Part shown: positions 1 through 7,743 of the stretch, in pieces | Numbering within the stretch: the stretch's first letter is position 1 | Layout of the letters: every line of letters begins with the position of its first letter | Assembly (NCBI GenBank): GCA_003427395.1 | Contig: BFEA01000425.1 | Location: 790,916-815,905, forward strand | Length of the DNA stretch: 24,990 bases | Source: Chara braunii | Taxonomy: Eukaryota; Streptophyta; Charophyceae; Charales; Characeae | Direction of reading: 5' to 3' | Made by a program: the position numbers and the translations under genes | Notes under the pieces: generated by a model | What the model was told of the DNA's origin: nothing | Databases searched by the model: none | What the model saw: only the letters and a program-made list of their open reading frames with translations

Positions 1-52
1 TTTTTTTAATCTGCTGTTCGTGGATAGACGAGGGCCCTGACTGAACTGCGCA

Positions 53-84
53 GCCCGAGTTTCAACTGCAATTGAAACTCGGGC
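53..84. repeat. Perfect 13-bp inverted repeat (hairpin)
   Basis: The arms GCCCGAGTTTCAA (53-65) and its exact reverse complement (72-84) enclose a 6-base spacer. The motif GGGCCCTGACT flanks the hairpin on both sides (near 33 and 82), and a similar but imperfect palindrome around TGCAATT follows at about 113-134. This suggests the end of a palindromic repeat cut by the window edge. There is no coding signal in 1-344. Confidence 0.6.
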
Positions 85-344
85 CCTGACTAAACCGCTA
101 AAACGCAGTTCCAAATGCAATTACAAACTGCTTTCGTGACTGCGCCGTAGTTACCCCCACAAAAAGACACCCCCTCCGGTGCTAGTGGTGCTGGTAAACA
201 TGAACTAGGCGAGGACCATCATTGAAAGGTCGCTGACATTGATCTCCACTCTCCGGATTCTGCATCACAAAATCAATCCTGCTAACCATTGTAACTGTAA
301 ATGATCAGTGTTGATTGATATCATAGTACAGAATGTGAATTGAC

Positions 345-420
345 TTTGTTTACGACTACCTTGTTACGACTTCACCTCAGTCACTGATTCTACCATGATA
401 GTCTCTATGATCAACGATGC
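345..420 (-). pseudogene. rrn18 (fragment): Mitochondrial-type SSU rRNA fragment, 3' end (part 1)
   Basis: Read on the minus strand this is the 3' end of a bacterial/mitochondrial-type small-subunit rRNA. The plus strand carries TACCTTGTTACGACTTCACC at 357-376, the complement of the universal 1492 region, followed by the CAGTCACTGATTCTACC stretch. The true 3' tail (anti-Shine-Dalgarno end) is not recognisable upstream of 345. Similarity fades at about 420 within helix 44, and the next rRNA block resumes only at about 1822. The CACTGAT and GGCCTGAGTAC wording of the two blocks is closer to plant mitochondrial than plastid rRNA. I interpret it as a nuclear copy of mitochondrial DNA (NUMT), interrupted and decayed. 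Confidence 0.75.
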
Positions 421-1821
421 AAAAAACATGCTGCGCACTTGACATTGAATTTCGTGATGTGTTACGATCCTAGCCAATTTCGAACTATACAAGCATCAGG
501 AAGTACAATTCCGTCCAATTGCAAAAAGAAATGATTCAGAATGAACTTGAGAGGAGAGAGAGGGAAAGAAGAAGAAGAAGAAGTAAGAAAGAGGAAGAAG
601 ATGATGTACTCCAGCATAGACCAATGACAAGGTTCTTCTTCCTTGCCAACCAATCTCCTCCTCCTTATCTCCTCCCCTCTTATTCAAACAAGAAATAACA
701 ATAATAATGTTGAATGGCTGAACCAGAATCAATGTTCGAATCCCACTTCTACTGCAGGCACAACATGAGGTCCACCATAGCCATGGCCACCCTTCCTCTT
801 CCTCTACATACAGGCCAAGGCTATGGCGGACTACTGAGGTTTCAGCCTCCTGTCCAAAGGACAACCCAAAGCAGCTATGTCGCTGCCCACTGAACCGCCA
901 TGCCTGACTCTACCCCGAGCTTCCTTGGTGCGGCACTACCCCAACGGGGGTCTTCCAGATGCAGCGCCTCACAAGGTGATGAAGATGGTGTTCACCATAG
1001 CCAAGTAAGTACCTCGCCACTCTCCCCCTTGGTCCCCTTCTTCCTCCTCCTCCTACCGGTAGAGCTCCACCATAGCCAAGGTGGAAGCTCCCGGCTTCTT
1101 CCTCCCAGCAGCGCTGTAGCAGCCAGCGCTCTTCCAACCAGCGCTCCAACAGCGTGACGCCCAACTCGCACACTGAAGAATGAGGCCGAGCTCTTGCCTC
1201 GGCCTCTTGATATAGCGGCCTGCTTGCCTCCTGGGCGGTGACTTCCAGGCCGCTCGGTCTCTCAGCAACCAGTACCTCCTCCCTTTCGGAGGGAAACATC
1301 ATTGCAGACTCTGATATTGCCCGTACAGGCTCTAGACTCAGACTGGATGGACTGATACCGGCCTAGACCTAGCCTACCGCTACTGGGCCTCTAAAAATGC
1401 CAACTTTGTCTTCTTCTGCTCGGCCTCGAGTACCCGGCACATCTACTGCTACTGGGTGCGGTACCGGCCTACCTGCTACTTGAGTGTTTTCCGCTGCTCT
1501 AAGCACCGTGGCCCCCTGGCTCCGCTACTTGAGTGTTTTCCCTGCTGCAGCCCTCAATGCCGCGACCACAGGTAAGTACCAGCCCTACGGGCCTGCCAAA
1601 CAAGCAAGTACCCTTGCGGGTCACACACACACTCATGCCGACAAGCACTCAGACAGGCACTCAAGTCCACAGGCACGCACACATACAGACTTAGAAAAGA
1701 CAGCAGAATGCGGGAATCTTGTTAAGGCATCCATTCCATCGGCAGAACTTCAGAAATCAGCAGTGTTCTTAGTCTGTGTTATGGCGGGTCATTACAGATG
1801 TATTAAAGTCATTGGTTTATC
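421..1821. other. About 1.4-kb insertion between the two SSU rRNA pieces
   Basis: This stretch separates two rRNA segments that are adjacent in a normal gene. It contains a purine-rich GAGA/GAAGAA tract (545-602), a C/T-rich block (1000-1110) where CACCATAGCCA recurs near 773, 994 and 1070, and an 18-bp direct repeat GCTACTTGAGTGTTTTCC at 1475-1492 and 1524-1541. A CA-rich run lies at 1621-1690. Short open frames (for example plus 1484-1825, 113 codons, and minus 910-1302, 130 codons) have compositionally biased translations and no motif I recognise, so I do not call genes. No intron-like core motif was recognised. Confidence 0.5.
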
Positions 1822-1944
1822 ATAGAGATGATTTCGGGCAAAAGAAATTCCCATGGTGTGACGTTTGGTGACATCGGTGTGTACAAGGCCTGAGTACATA
1901 TTCACCACAGCATGCTGATCTGCGATTACTAGCGATTCCAACTT
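1822..1944 (-). pseudogene. rrn18 (fragment): Mitochondrial-type SSU rRNA fragment (part 2)
   Basis: The plus strand contains TTCCCATGGTGTGACG (about 1848-1863) and then CGGTGTGTACAAGGCCTGAG (1875-1894), TTCACCACAGCATGCTGATC (1901-1920) and GATTACTAGCGATTCCAACTT (to 1944). These are the complement of the SSU rRNA 1330-1420 region. Compared with the universal GACGGGCGGTGTGT, about 11 extra bases (TTTGGTGACAT) interrupt this near-invariant site, so the copy cannot be a normal rRNA. Similarity stops abruptly after CCAACTT, and a T-rich sequence follows. With the 345-420 block it forms a split NUMT pseudogene. Confidence 0.8.
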
Positions 1945-2241
1945 AAACCTATCTTTTTTTTGTTCACTTTACTTTCTCCTTTTAACCATCTGTTTTTTTA
2001 GCTGTTTGTTTCGTTACGTTTCTTGTGATTTTTTTTTTTTTTTTTTTTTTAAAGGCTAATTTTTTAAGCCCAACCAATTCAATTACCTGTCAAATCTGGA
2101 CAGGACGGCCTTTCAGGCCCGTTTTTTTATTGTCATTGTGATTTCTCTATTTATAGCCTTTTTAGTAACTTTTTACAAATTCAAATAATCAATTACCATT
2201 GTTTTATAAAGTTTCTGGAACTTGGTCGAATCATGAAGTTA
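1945..2241. other. AT-rich non-coding spacer with 22-T tract
   Basis: It contains T-rich sequence and a T homopolymer at 2029-2050. A short GGCC-centred hairpin-like stretch (GACGGCCTTTCAGGCCCGT) lies near 2104-2122. No open frame is worth calling. It may be mitochondrial-derived flank of the rRNA fragment, but I could not confirm that. Confidence 0.4.
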
Positions 2242-2359
2242 AGGCGTTGGACCCGCTTTCCAGCAGGTGATGCTCCCCACCAATAGATGGAGTCTCTCCC
2301 CTGGTGCTAGTGGTGTCTGCTCTTATCAGCACCACTAACACTGGCGAGGGTTGTTGCAC

Positions 2360-2411
<52 letters not shown>

Positions 2412-2441
2412 AAAAAAAAAAAAAAGAAAATAAAAGAAAAA

Positions 2442-2476
<35 letters not shown>
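2242..2476 (+). mobile_element. Poly(A)-tailed short retroposon, family A, copy 1
   Basis: The body (2242-2360) starts GGCGTTGGACCCGCTTTCCA, runs through CTCCCCACCAATAGATGGAG and GGTGCTAGTGGTGTCTGCTC, and ends GGTTGTTGCACC immediately before an A-rich tail of about 115 bases (2361-2476). The same head recurs at 3441-3521, 6641-6759, 7233, 7301 and 12876-13002 in either orientation, with the A/T tract always at the same end where a tail is present. That is what a SINE or similar retroposon would look like. No clear pol III A or B box was found in the body. A piece of the tail-proximal part (GGTGCTAGTGGTG) also occurs at about 178-190. Confidence 0.65.
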
Positions 2477-2479
<3 letters not shown>

Positions 2480-2480
2480 G

Positions 2481-2941
2481 TTAGGCACTCCTTGGGGACG
2501 TGAAATCCACAAGGACGCACTCGTTCCACCTGTCCTTGGGGACGAAATTGAAAAAGAAATGCGAAAACGCCACAAGGAAAATTCCTTGTGGCATCCTTGT
2601 GGCCCCAGCCATTTCTTCCTTGTGCCCAAGGGACCTCGCGAGGTCACTTGGGCATCGCGAGGTCCCTTGGGCACAAGGAATCCGCGTTTCACGGAGAGGA
2701 GAGGGCACATGGGTAGATAGACGTTACAGCTGAGAATCTGGATCGTGGCGGCACCCTATTGGCTGAAGGCCTGAAGCACAACTGTTTTTTTTCTTTTCTT
2801 TTCTTTTCTTTTTCTGACATCAGTCTTAGGAAATGTCATCGGGCGACGTCCCCGAGGACAGGTGGAACGAATAGCCCAAATTCCCTTACGAGCCACAAGG
2901 AAAATTCCTTGTGGCACAAGGAACTCGTAAGGAGTGTCTAA
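2481..2941. mobile_element. Fold-back / MITE-like element with nested inverted repeats
   Basis: Terminal inverted repeats TTAGGCACTCCTT (2481-2493) and AAGGAGTGTCTAA (2929-2941) match 12 of 13. A subterminal pair, CGTTCCACCTGTCCTTGGGG (2522-2541, extending to 2544) and its near-complement at 2848-2870, supports one element of 461 bp. Inside are a 24-bp palindrome around AAGGAAAATTCCTT (2569-2592), a perfect 26-bp inverted repeat (2616-2641 with 2655-2680, 13-base loop), and a second copy of the 24-bp palindrome (2892-2915) enclosed in CCTTACGAG/CTCGTAAGG arms. There is no transposase. No convincing target-site duplication was seen. It directly abuts the A-tail of the retroposon on its left. 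Confidence 0.65.
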
Positions 2942-3202
2942 GGAGGCCCTTAGTCTCTTATTATGGTGTTGGATCCTCGGTCTTTATGGATTTGTCTTTC
3001 GTTTTCGAGCTCGCAACGAAATTGCCTTGACTGGTGCCCCTCTTATGATTCACAAATGGATTGCTTTATTTTTCGCTGTTTTTTTTTTTAATGTTTAACC
3101 TCCAGTCCTTTTCTTTGAATTTCCTTTTAAATTTAAGCACTGATTCGGGAAAAGAGTGCAACCCTGTACTACAAGATCCCGTATTGGCTATACATCCTCC
3201 TC

Positions 3203-3313
3203 ATATTTATGCAGGATACGTCGCCATCCGGAAGTCAACAAAAAAAGAGACACTGATTATATTTATGCAGGATACGTCGCCATCCGGAAGTCAACAAAAA
3301 AAGAGACACTGAT
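3203..3313. repeat. Exact 55-bp tandem duplication (period 56)
   Basis: 3203-3257 is repeated exactly at 3259-3313, beginning ATATTTATGCAGGATACGTC. The right copy ends inside the damaged tRNA-Ser and supplies the sequence where its 5' acceptor strand should be, so the duplication boundary coincides with the tRNA truncation. Confidence 0.85.
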
Positions 3314-3392
3314 GTCTGAGTGGTTGAAGGTATCAGTCTTGAAAACTGACATATTACAAAATATATCGGGGGTTCGAATCCCTCTCCATCCG
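3306..3392 (+). pseudogene. trnS-UGA (pseudo): Truncated mitochondrial-type tRNA-Ser(UGA)
   Basis: TGTCTGAGTGGTTGAAGG gives the class II D-arm region, and TCAGT-CTTGAAA-ACTGA (3333-3349) is an anticodon arm with anticodon TGA. A variable arm follows, then GGGGGTTCGAATCCC (3368-3382), a good T arm, and a 3' acceptor strand TCCATCC with discriminator G (3392). The 5' acceptor strand should be complementary (GGATGGA). It reads ACACTGA instead, leaving about 3 of 7 pairs. I read it as a nuclear copy of a mitochondrial gene cut at its 5' end by the adjacent 56-bp duplication. A function is unlikely. Confidence 0.8.
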
Positions 3393-3440
3393 TTCATGTA
3401 TGTTAATTTATGGATAATGGATTCAGTATTGAAAATGATT

Positions 3441-3521
3441 AGCAGGCAGCGCTAGCACTCGGGGAGAGGCTCCATCTATCGGTGGGGAGCGTCACCTGCT
3501 GGAAAACGGGTCCAGCGTCCC
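3441..3521 (-). mobile_element. Family A retroposon, tailless fragment
   Basis: In the plus direction it reads GGCTCCATCTATCGGTGGGG...CACCTGCTGGAAAACGGGTC...CAGCGTCCC, the reverse of the family head seen at 2242. No poly(T) precedes it, so it looks 3'-truncated or decayed. It lies 49 bp after the tRNA-Ser fragment. Confidence 0.6.
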
Positions 3522-3586
3522 ATGTCATGCGGAGCTATCGGTTCCTGCAGTGAGGTTCTCTTATTCCATTGAATTGTAGCTCTCAC

Positions 3587-3913
3587 TAGAGTCAGCTGTC
3601 GCTGCAAACATATCATTACTGTTCTGTCTCCTCGGCACTCTTTATTTCTCACCATCCTCCCCCACCCACCCACCCACCCACCCACCCACCCACCCACCCA
3701 CCAAGGTGGACCACTTCTAAACCCTGTGACACTACCCTGGCACCCACCACCCAAGGCCTAATTAGAGTCAGCTATCGCCACATGACTATCCTTACTGTTC
3801 TGTCTCCTCGTCTACTCTTGATTTGTCATTTGATTGCCATCCCCCTCCACCCACCAAGGTGAGCCACTTCTAAACCCTGTAACGCTACGGTAACCCTGGC
3901 ACCCATAACCCAG
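3587..3913. repeat. Diverged two-copy tandem duplication (about 176 bp) with CCCA microsatellite
   Basis: TAGAGTCAGCTGTCGC at 3587 and TAGAGTCAGCTATCGC at 3763 start two related units (3587-3751 and 3763-3913). Both share TTACTGTTCTGTCTCCTCG, then ACCAAGGTG, CCACTTCTAAACCCTGT and CCCTGGCACCCA. The first copy carries an expanded (CCCA)n tract at about 3659-3702 that the second lacks. No coding evidence. Confidence 0.75.
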
Positions 3914-5231
3914 GGTAAGACACGACCCTGTAAAAGCCCTTCATAAACGCTTGCGACAGCCATCAGGCCAATCTGCCACCGCTCCCCTAGAAGATTCACC
4001 TCGCTCCATGATGATGCCCTGCACAGCAGCACTTAGCAAGTGGTCCCCCCTCAACTACCCCCTTGCCACCACTGGACAGTGTAGGACAATCCCTCCCTCA
4101 ATCTACTTCAGCCCTCCCATAATAATCTCTTCGTAGTATAACCCTCTAGGGCAGTGTCCCTACCCAATGGCCTTGTGTGCCCCTGTCTAGTTCTCTCCTC
4201 CCTGATCTCTCTCCTTGCGCCTTCTTCTACAACAAGAAAAGAAAAGACTAGGGCCGCGTTCCCGGTACAACGACGTGCGCACACGTCTGTCCGGGCAGAG
4301 CCTAGTCGGAGCACCCGGCTGGTGACTTTGAGGGACTCTCTGGTGAAAACAACCCCTAAAAGACTAGCATCATATATCAAGGAGGGTGGCGCCACTCTGT
4401 TACCTAGCAGTTGGGGGTGCCAGGCCTGGTAGAGCCTAAGTATAGAGGACATGGGGGTAGAGGTAGGCTTAGGGTAGGTGGCTGAATAGCACTAAAGCAT
4501 TCTGGTTCTAGGCTGAAAGCTCCTATGGATTCAAGATTCAGGGTAGCAGGTGCTCATGGTTTTTCTAAATCTCTCTTTTTTTTTTTTTTTTTTCTTTTTT
4601 GGTTTTTCTAAATCTCCATGAATAGTCTCAGTTAATTCTTAGCCAAAGCTGGGCAATGGTCCTGGCTCTTTACAAAAAAAAAAAAAAAAAAAAAAAAGGA
4701 GGGAAAAAAAAACAGGTCTGAGGGCTTACTCACACTTTTTTTTTTTTTTTTTCCCAATGATGTGGATGTATCAGCTGGAAATTGGTTGGCAGGTCTCGGT
4801 CTTTGTGTTAGCCAGACCCCCACTGGTGGCCCCAACCCTATTTCCTAAACATTAGGGGCAAGGGGCAACATGAAATCTCCTCTTCAGAGTGAGAGGAAAC
4901 TATGCTTGCAGGGGTCCCCTCTAGATAGCCTTAGGAGTAGGTAGTGAAAGACAAAAACAGAAGTTGAGAGAAGAATATAGAAAAAAATAATAATAATAAA
5001 AAAATTGTGTCCAGCGTACCTATACAGAGATGTGTTGATATCTCCTACTACCTATGTATGTCCAATATATGTCAGATGATGGGAAAACCCTGTACCATCT
5101 GACTTGGTATGGGTATGATTTATGAGACTAGGGTTGTTCCTGTAAAGCAGGAAGGATAGAAAAAATTGGAATTGCGCTAGGGTGATATTAGTAGATCTGG
5201 CGCCCCTATGGGGTGAAGAGGCACATTACTA
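3914..5231. other. Non-coding stretch with homopolymer tracts
   Basis: Contains T or A homopolymers at 4576-4593, 4674-4697 and 4736-4752. An open frame of 114 codons on the minus strand (4108-4452) is the longest here. Its translation (starts MSSILRLYQAWHPQLLGNRV) matches nothing I recognise and shows no signal peptide or motif, so I leave it uncalled. Confidence 0.35.
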
Positions 5232-5308
5232 TTTGGTTACTCCGGGTAGACTGTGAGGACCCCGGCCTCAATCATCTTTTGGTAATATGAGCCTTGGGCA
5301 CTGGGCCC

Positions 5309-5344
<36 letters not shown>
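5232..5344 (+). mobile_element. Poly(A)-tailed short retroposon, family B, copy 1
   Basis: The body starts TTTGGTTACTCCGGGTAGAC and continues CTGTGAGGACCCCGGCCTCA to GCCTTGGGCACTGGGCCC, then a 32-base A tail (5313-5344). The same order of motifs plus an A-rich tail is found at 7611-7743. Reverse-orientation remnants of the 3' part (GGGCCCAGTGCCCAAGGCT) occur at 8671-8689 and, less exactly, at 11716-11738. Confidence 0.65.
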
Positions 5345-5346
<2 letters not shown>

Positions 5347-5624
5347 GTACCATCTGATCTACCATTTCTCGAACACTAACTAAGGCATCAAGCCTAATCC
5401 TCACGTGAGTGAAGTCCCATTCATTTAGGCCTCGCTGGGACAGTGTGGTGTGAGTACGCCCTCAGGTCATACTCACACAACGACTTTTTTTTTTTTTTTT
5501 TTTTTTTTAATAATAACCGAGAGTCCGCTACTAGAGAGAAATGTATCATGAACAATGAGGCCGGCAATCTTGCCCCACTTGCGTAGGGTTGGTTTTTGTT
5601 TGGAGTTGTGTGACAGCCCGGGGC

Positions 5625-5784
5625 CGTGGTCCCACTAGCCAAAAGGATAGGATCGAGCTCCTGAATCTGGATGCGTTTTATGCAGAGCTGCAGGAAAGCA
5701 GTTCAATCTCGATTTCCTGCACATCTCCATAATCTCGTCCAGATTCAGGCATTCCATCCCACCCTCTTTGCTAGTGGGACCACG
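5625..5784. mobile_element. Nested fold-back element (MITE-like), 160 bp
   Basis: Three inverted repeat pairs are nested around one centre. The outer arms are CGTGGTCCCACTAGC (5625-5639) with its exact complement at 5770-5784. The middle arms are CCTGAATCTGGA (5660-5671) with 5738-5749. The inner arms are TGCAGGAAA (5689-5697) with 5713-5721. The whole unit could fold as one long interrupted hairpin. Outer pairing extends a few bases further (GGGGC/CCCC) with one bulge. There is no coding content. It is either a MITE or a structured-RNA source. Confidence 0.7.
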
Positions 5785-5892
5785 CCCCAGATGCAAAAGG
5801 AAAATGTGGCAGCTGTTTATCTGAGGCTGCTTGACCGAATAGCTCAGCCTCATCTACAATGATATGTACAGAAAAAGCCTGGGACAGACTGT

Positions 5893-6275
5893 GCCTGACG
5901 ACTGACGGACCAACCCCTGACGGACCAACCACTGTGTTCCTCACGTACATGAGCCACCGCTGGCAGAGGAATAACGCCAGGCAGTCCTCTTTTTTAGCCT
6001 ATCAAAAAAAAGAAAAAAGAAAAAAAGCATTGCCAATTGAAAGAAAAAAACTGCGAGAGTGTACCTGACGACTGACAGAGGAACCACAGCGTACATGAGC
6101 CACCAGAGGAATAACCAGGCAGTCCAACCACAGGTATCTTCACCTACATTAGCCACTAGACAAATAAGACCCGGCAGCCCTCGTTTCAGTTCCTGACGAC
6201 TGACATAGCAACCGCAGAGTTCCTCACATACACAGACATGTGTCACCAGAGGAGGAATGGGACCAAGCAGTCCGA
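5893..6275. repeat. Degenerate tandem repeat (CCTGACGACTGAC unit)
   Basis: CCTGACGACTGAC starts units near 5895, 6063 and 6192. Units share the order GACTGAC, ACCAACC/GCAACCGC, CCTCACGTACATGAGCCACC, AGAGGAATAA and CAGGCAGTCC, with a fourth partial copy at about 6125-6180. Unit lengths vary from about 65 to 130 bp. A-rich runs interrupt the first spacer (6003-6050). This explains the multiple overlapping open frames here, which I do not call as genes. Confidence 0.7.
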
Positions 6276-6579
6276 CTACATGCATGAGCCAGACCACATC
6301 CGCTACATGTATGGGGTGCACTCTCGCGGTGAGTCAATGGTAGACAAGGAGGTAGAACTTGGGGAGCAGGGGTGCGCTGAGAAGAGTTGACGAGAGGAAG
6401 GCTAGGAGAGGGAGCCATAAACGGAGAGGGCCCTGAAAAAAGAAAAAAGAAGAAGAAAATACTGATCTGGCCAAAGTTTTTTTTTTTTTTTTTTTTTCGG
6501 AGGGGGGGTCGCGGGAAGGACGAATGCTCCAATCTATTCCTGGGGAGCAACTTGCATCATCGCATCATATCACATCTCC
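6276..6579. other. Non-coding stretch
   Basis: Contains an A/G run (6437-6460) and a T homopolymer (6477-6497) followed by a G-rich run. The phrase GCATCATATCACATCTC at 6562-6578 recurs at 11555-11571, so part is a dispersed repeat. No gene is supported. Confidence 0.35.
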
Positions 6580-6759
6580 TTTTCTTTTTTTTTCTTTTTT
6601 TTGTTCTTTTTTTTCTTTTTTTTTTTCTTTTTTTTTTTTGAAGAAACAACCCAAGTGATTGCTAGGAGCGCTGATAAAAGCAGACACCTCTAGCAGGCTC
6701 GGGGAGGCTCTATCTATTGGTGGGGAGCATCACCTGCTGGAAAACGGGTCCAGCGTCCC
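6580..6759 (-). mobile_element. Family A retroposon with poly(T) (tail) side
   Basis: Reversed copy of the 2242 element. A T-rich tract (6580-6640) corresponds to the poly(A) tail. It is followed by the GCTGATAAAAGCAGACACC part (6670-6688) and then CTATCTATTGGTGGGGAGCA to CCAGCGTCCC (ending 6759). It is the best-preserved match to the 2242 copy across the whole body. Confidence 0.65.
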
Positions 6760-7232
6760 TGTAAACAACCAGATGTCATATAACATGCCACGTGTTCATC
6801 CTACTAAAATCCTGAGCAATTTATGAGCCAACACGTAGGCACGCTCCATTCAACCTAATGAGCAGCATCGATTGCCCTCAACTGAGGGGATTAACTACCC
6901 ATCACACTAAAGATATATCCCTACTCAGAAACCCTCATCTTATTCTAGAAAAAGACTTACTGCGCCATGAGGGAAAGAGGTAATCAGAGTAGGGAGGTAG
7001 TGGCGAATCGGGGGGGGCTGCTATGTGGCGAGAAGAGATCAGCTATGGGGGATGTAGGTTAGGTTGATTTTGTCTCTGAGTTACAATGTCCTGGTACAGG
7101 GAAGACTAGGAGTTGATATAGTGGATGGGAGAGGCTAGGGGATGGAGGGAGATTCCACTGGTGCCCCCTGGTGGTTCCCCCCCCAATACCCGACCGTGCT
7201 GCAGGTTAGGCATGGAAGAGTAGACTGAACAT

Positions 7233-7286
7233 GGGACGCTGGACCCGGCTTCCAGCACATTGGCGTCACTCTTATTGAAAAAAAAA
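7233..7286 (+). mobile_element. Family A retroposon, short copy with A tail
   Basis: Head GGGACGCTGGACCCGGCTTC, then only about 25 bp of body before an A run (7278-7286). It lies 14 bp upstream of another copy in the same orientation, giving a head-to-tail pair of two short, tailed copies. Confidence 0.55.
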
Positions 7287-7300
7287 GGAGATGTATCAAT

Positions 7301-7466
7301 GGGACGCTGGACCCGGTTTCCAGCAGGTGCCGCTCCCTCTCCCCACCAATAGATGGAGCAGCCCGACAGGTAAGCCCTCAACCCTGACGGTTCCTTTACC
7401 ACCGCCAGGATAGAGGGATATCGTGAGGGCCTTTTATAAAAAAAAAAGAAAAAGAAAAGAAAAAAG
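7301..7466 (+). mobile_element. Family A retroposon with different 3' half
   Basis: Starts GGGACGCTGGACCCGGTTTC and includes CCCCACCAATAGATGGAGC, then leaves the family consensus. The 3' half (7361-7437) is unrelated to the 2242 copy, yet still ends in an A-rich tail (7438-7466). A shared head with a variable 3' half and tail is typical of composite SINE families, or of template switching. Confidence 0.5.
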
Positions 7467-7610
7467 GAGTTGATATAGGATTAGGAGGGCAGAATTGCTG
7501 ATATAGCATATGCTTCTATAATCTTTATAGATACTAATCATCATCATCATTAGCATTATCCAGGATCATCACCATCTCCACATGAGGGACGATGAGCCCG
7601 GTTCTCATCA

Positions 7611-7743
7611 AGTTTGGTTCAGTCACTCCGGGCAGACTGTGAGGACCCCGGCCTCAACCCACAATCTTCTTATTGGTAATACCAGCCTTGGGCACTGGGC
7701 CCGGTTCACAAAAAAAAAAACAAAAAAAAAAAAAGAAAGAAAG
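7611..7743 (+). mobile_element. Family B retroposon, copy 2
   Basis: GTTTGGTTC (7612-7620), then CACTCCGGGCAGACTGTGAG, GACCCCGGCCTCAA, a TTATTGGTAATACCAGCCTTG stretch and GGGCACTGGGCCCGGTTCAC lead into an A-rich tail (7710-7743). It parallels the copy at 5232-5344 with a few indels. Confidence 0.65.

Noticed and set aside
421-1821. A group I or II intron splitting the rRNA gene
   Set aside because: I found no conserved intron core, domain V-like hairpin or endonuclease/maturase frame, and the rRNA pieces are themselves decayed.
2231-2720. Open frames with poly-Lys or poly-Phe runs on both strands
   Set aside because: They are translations of the A-rich retroposon tail and have no independent coding support.
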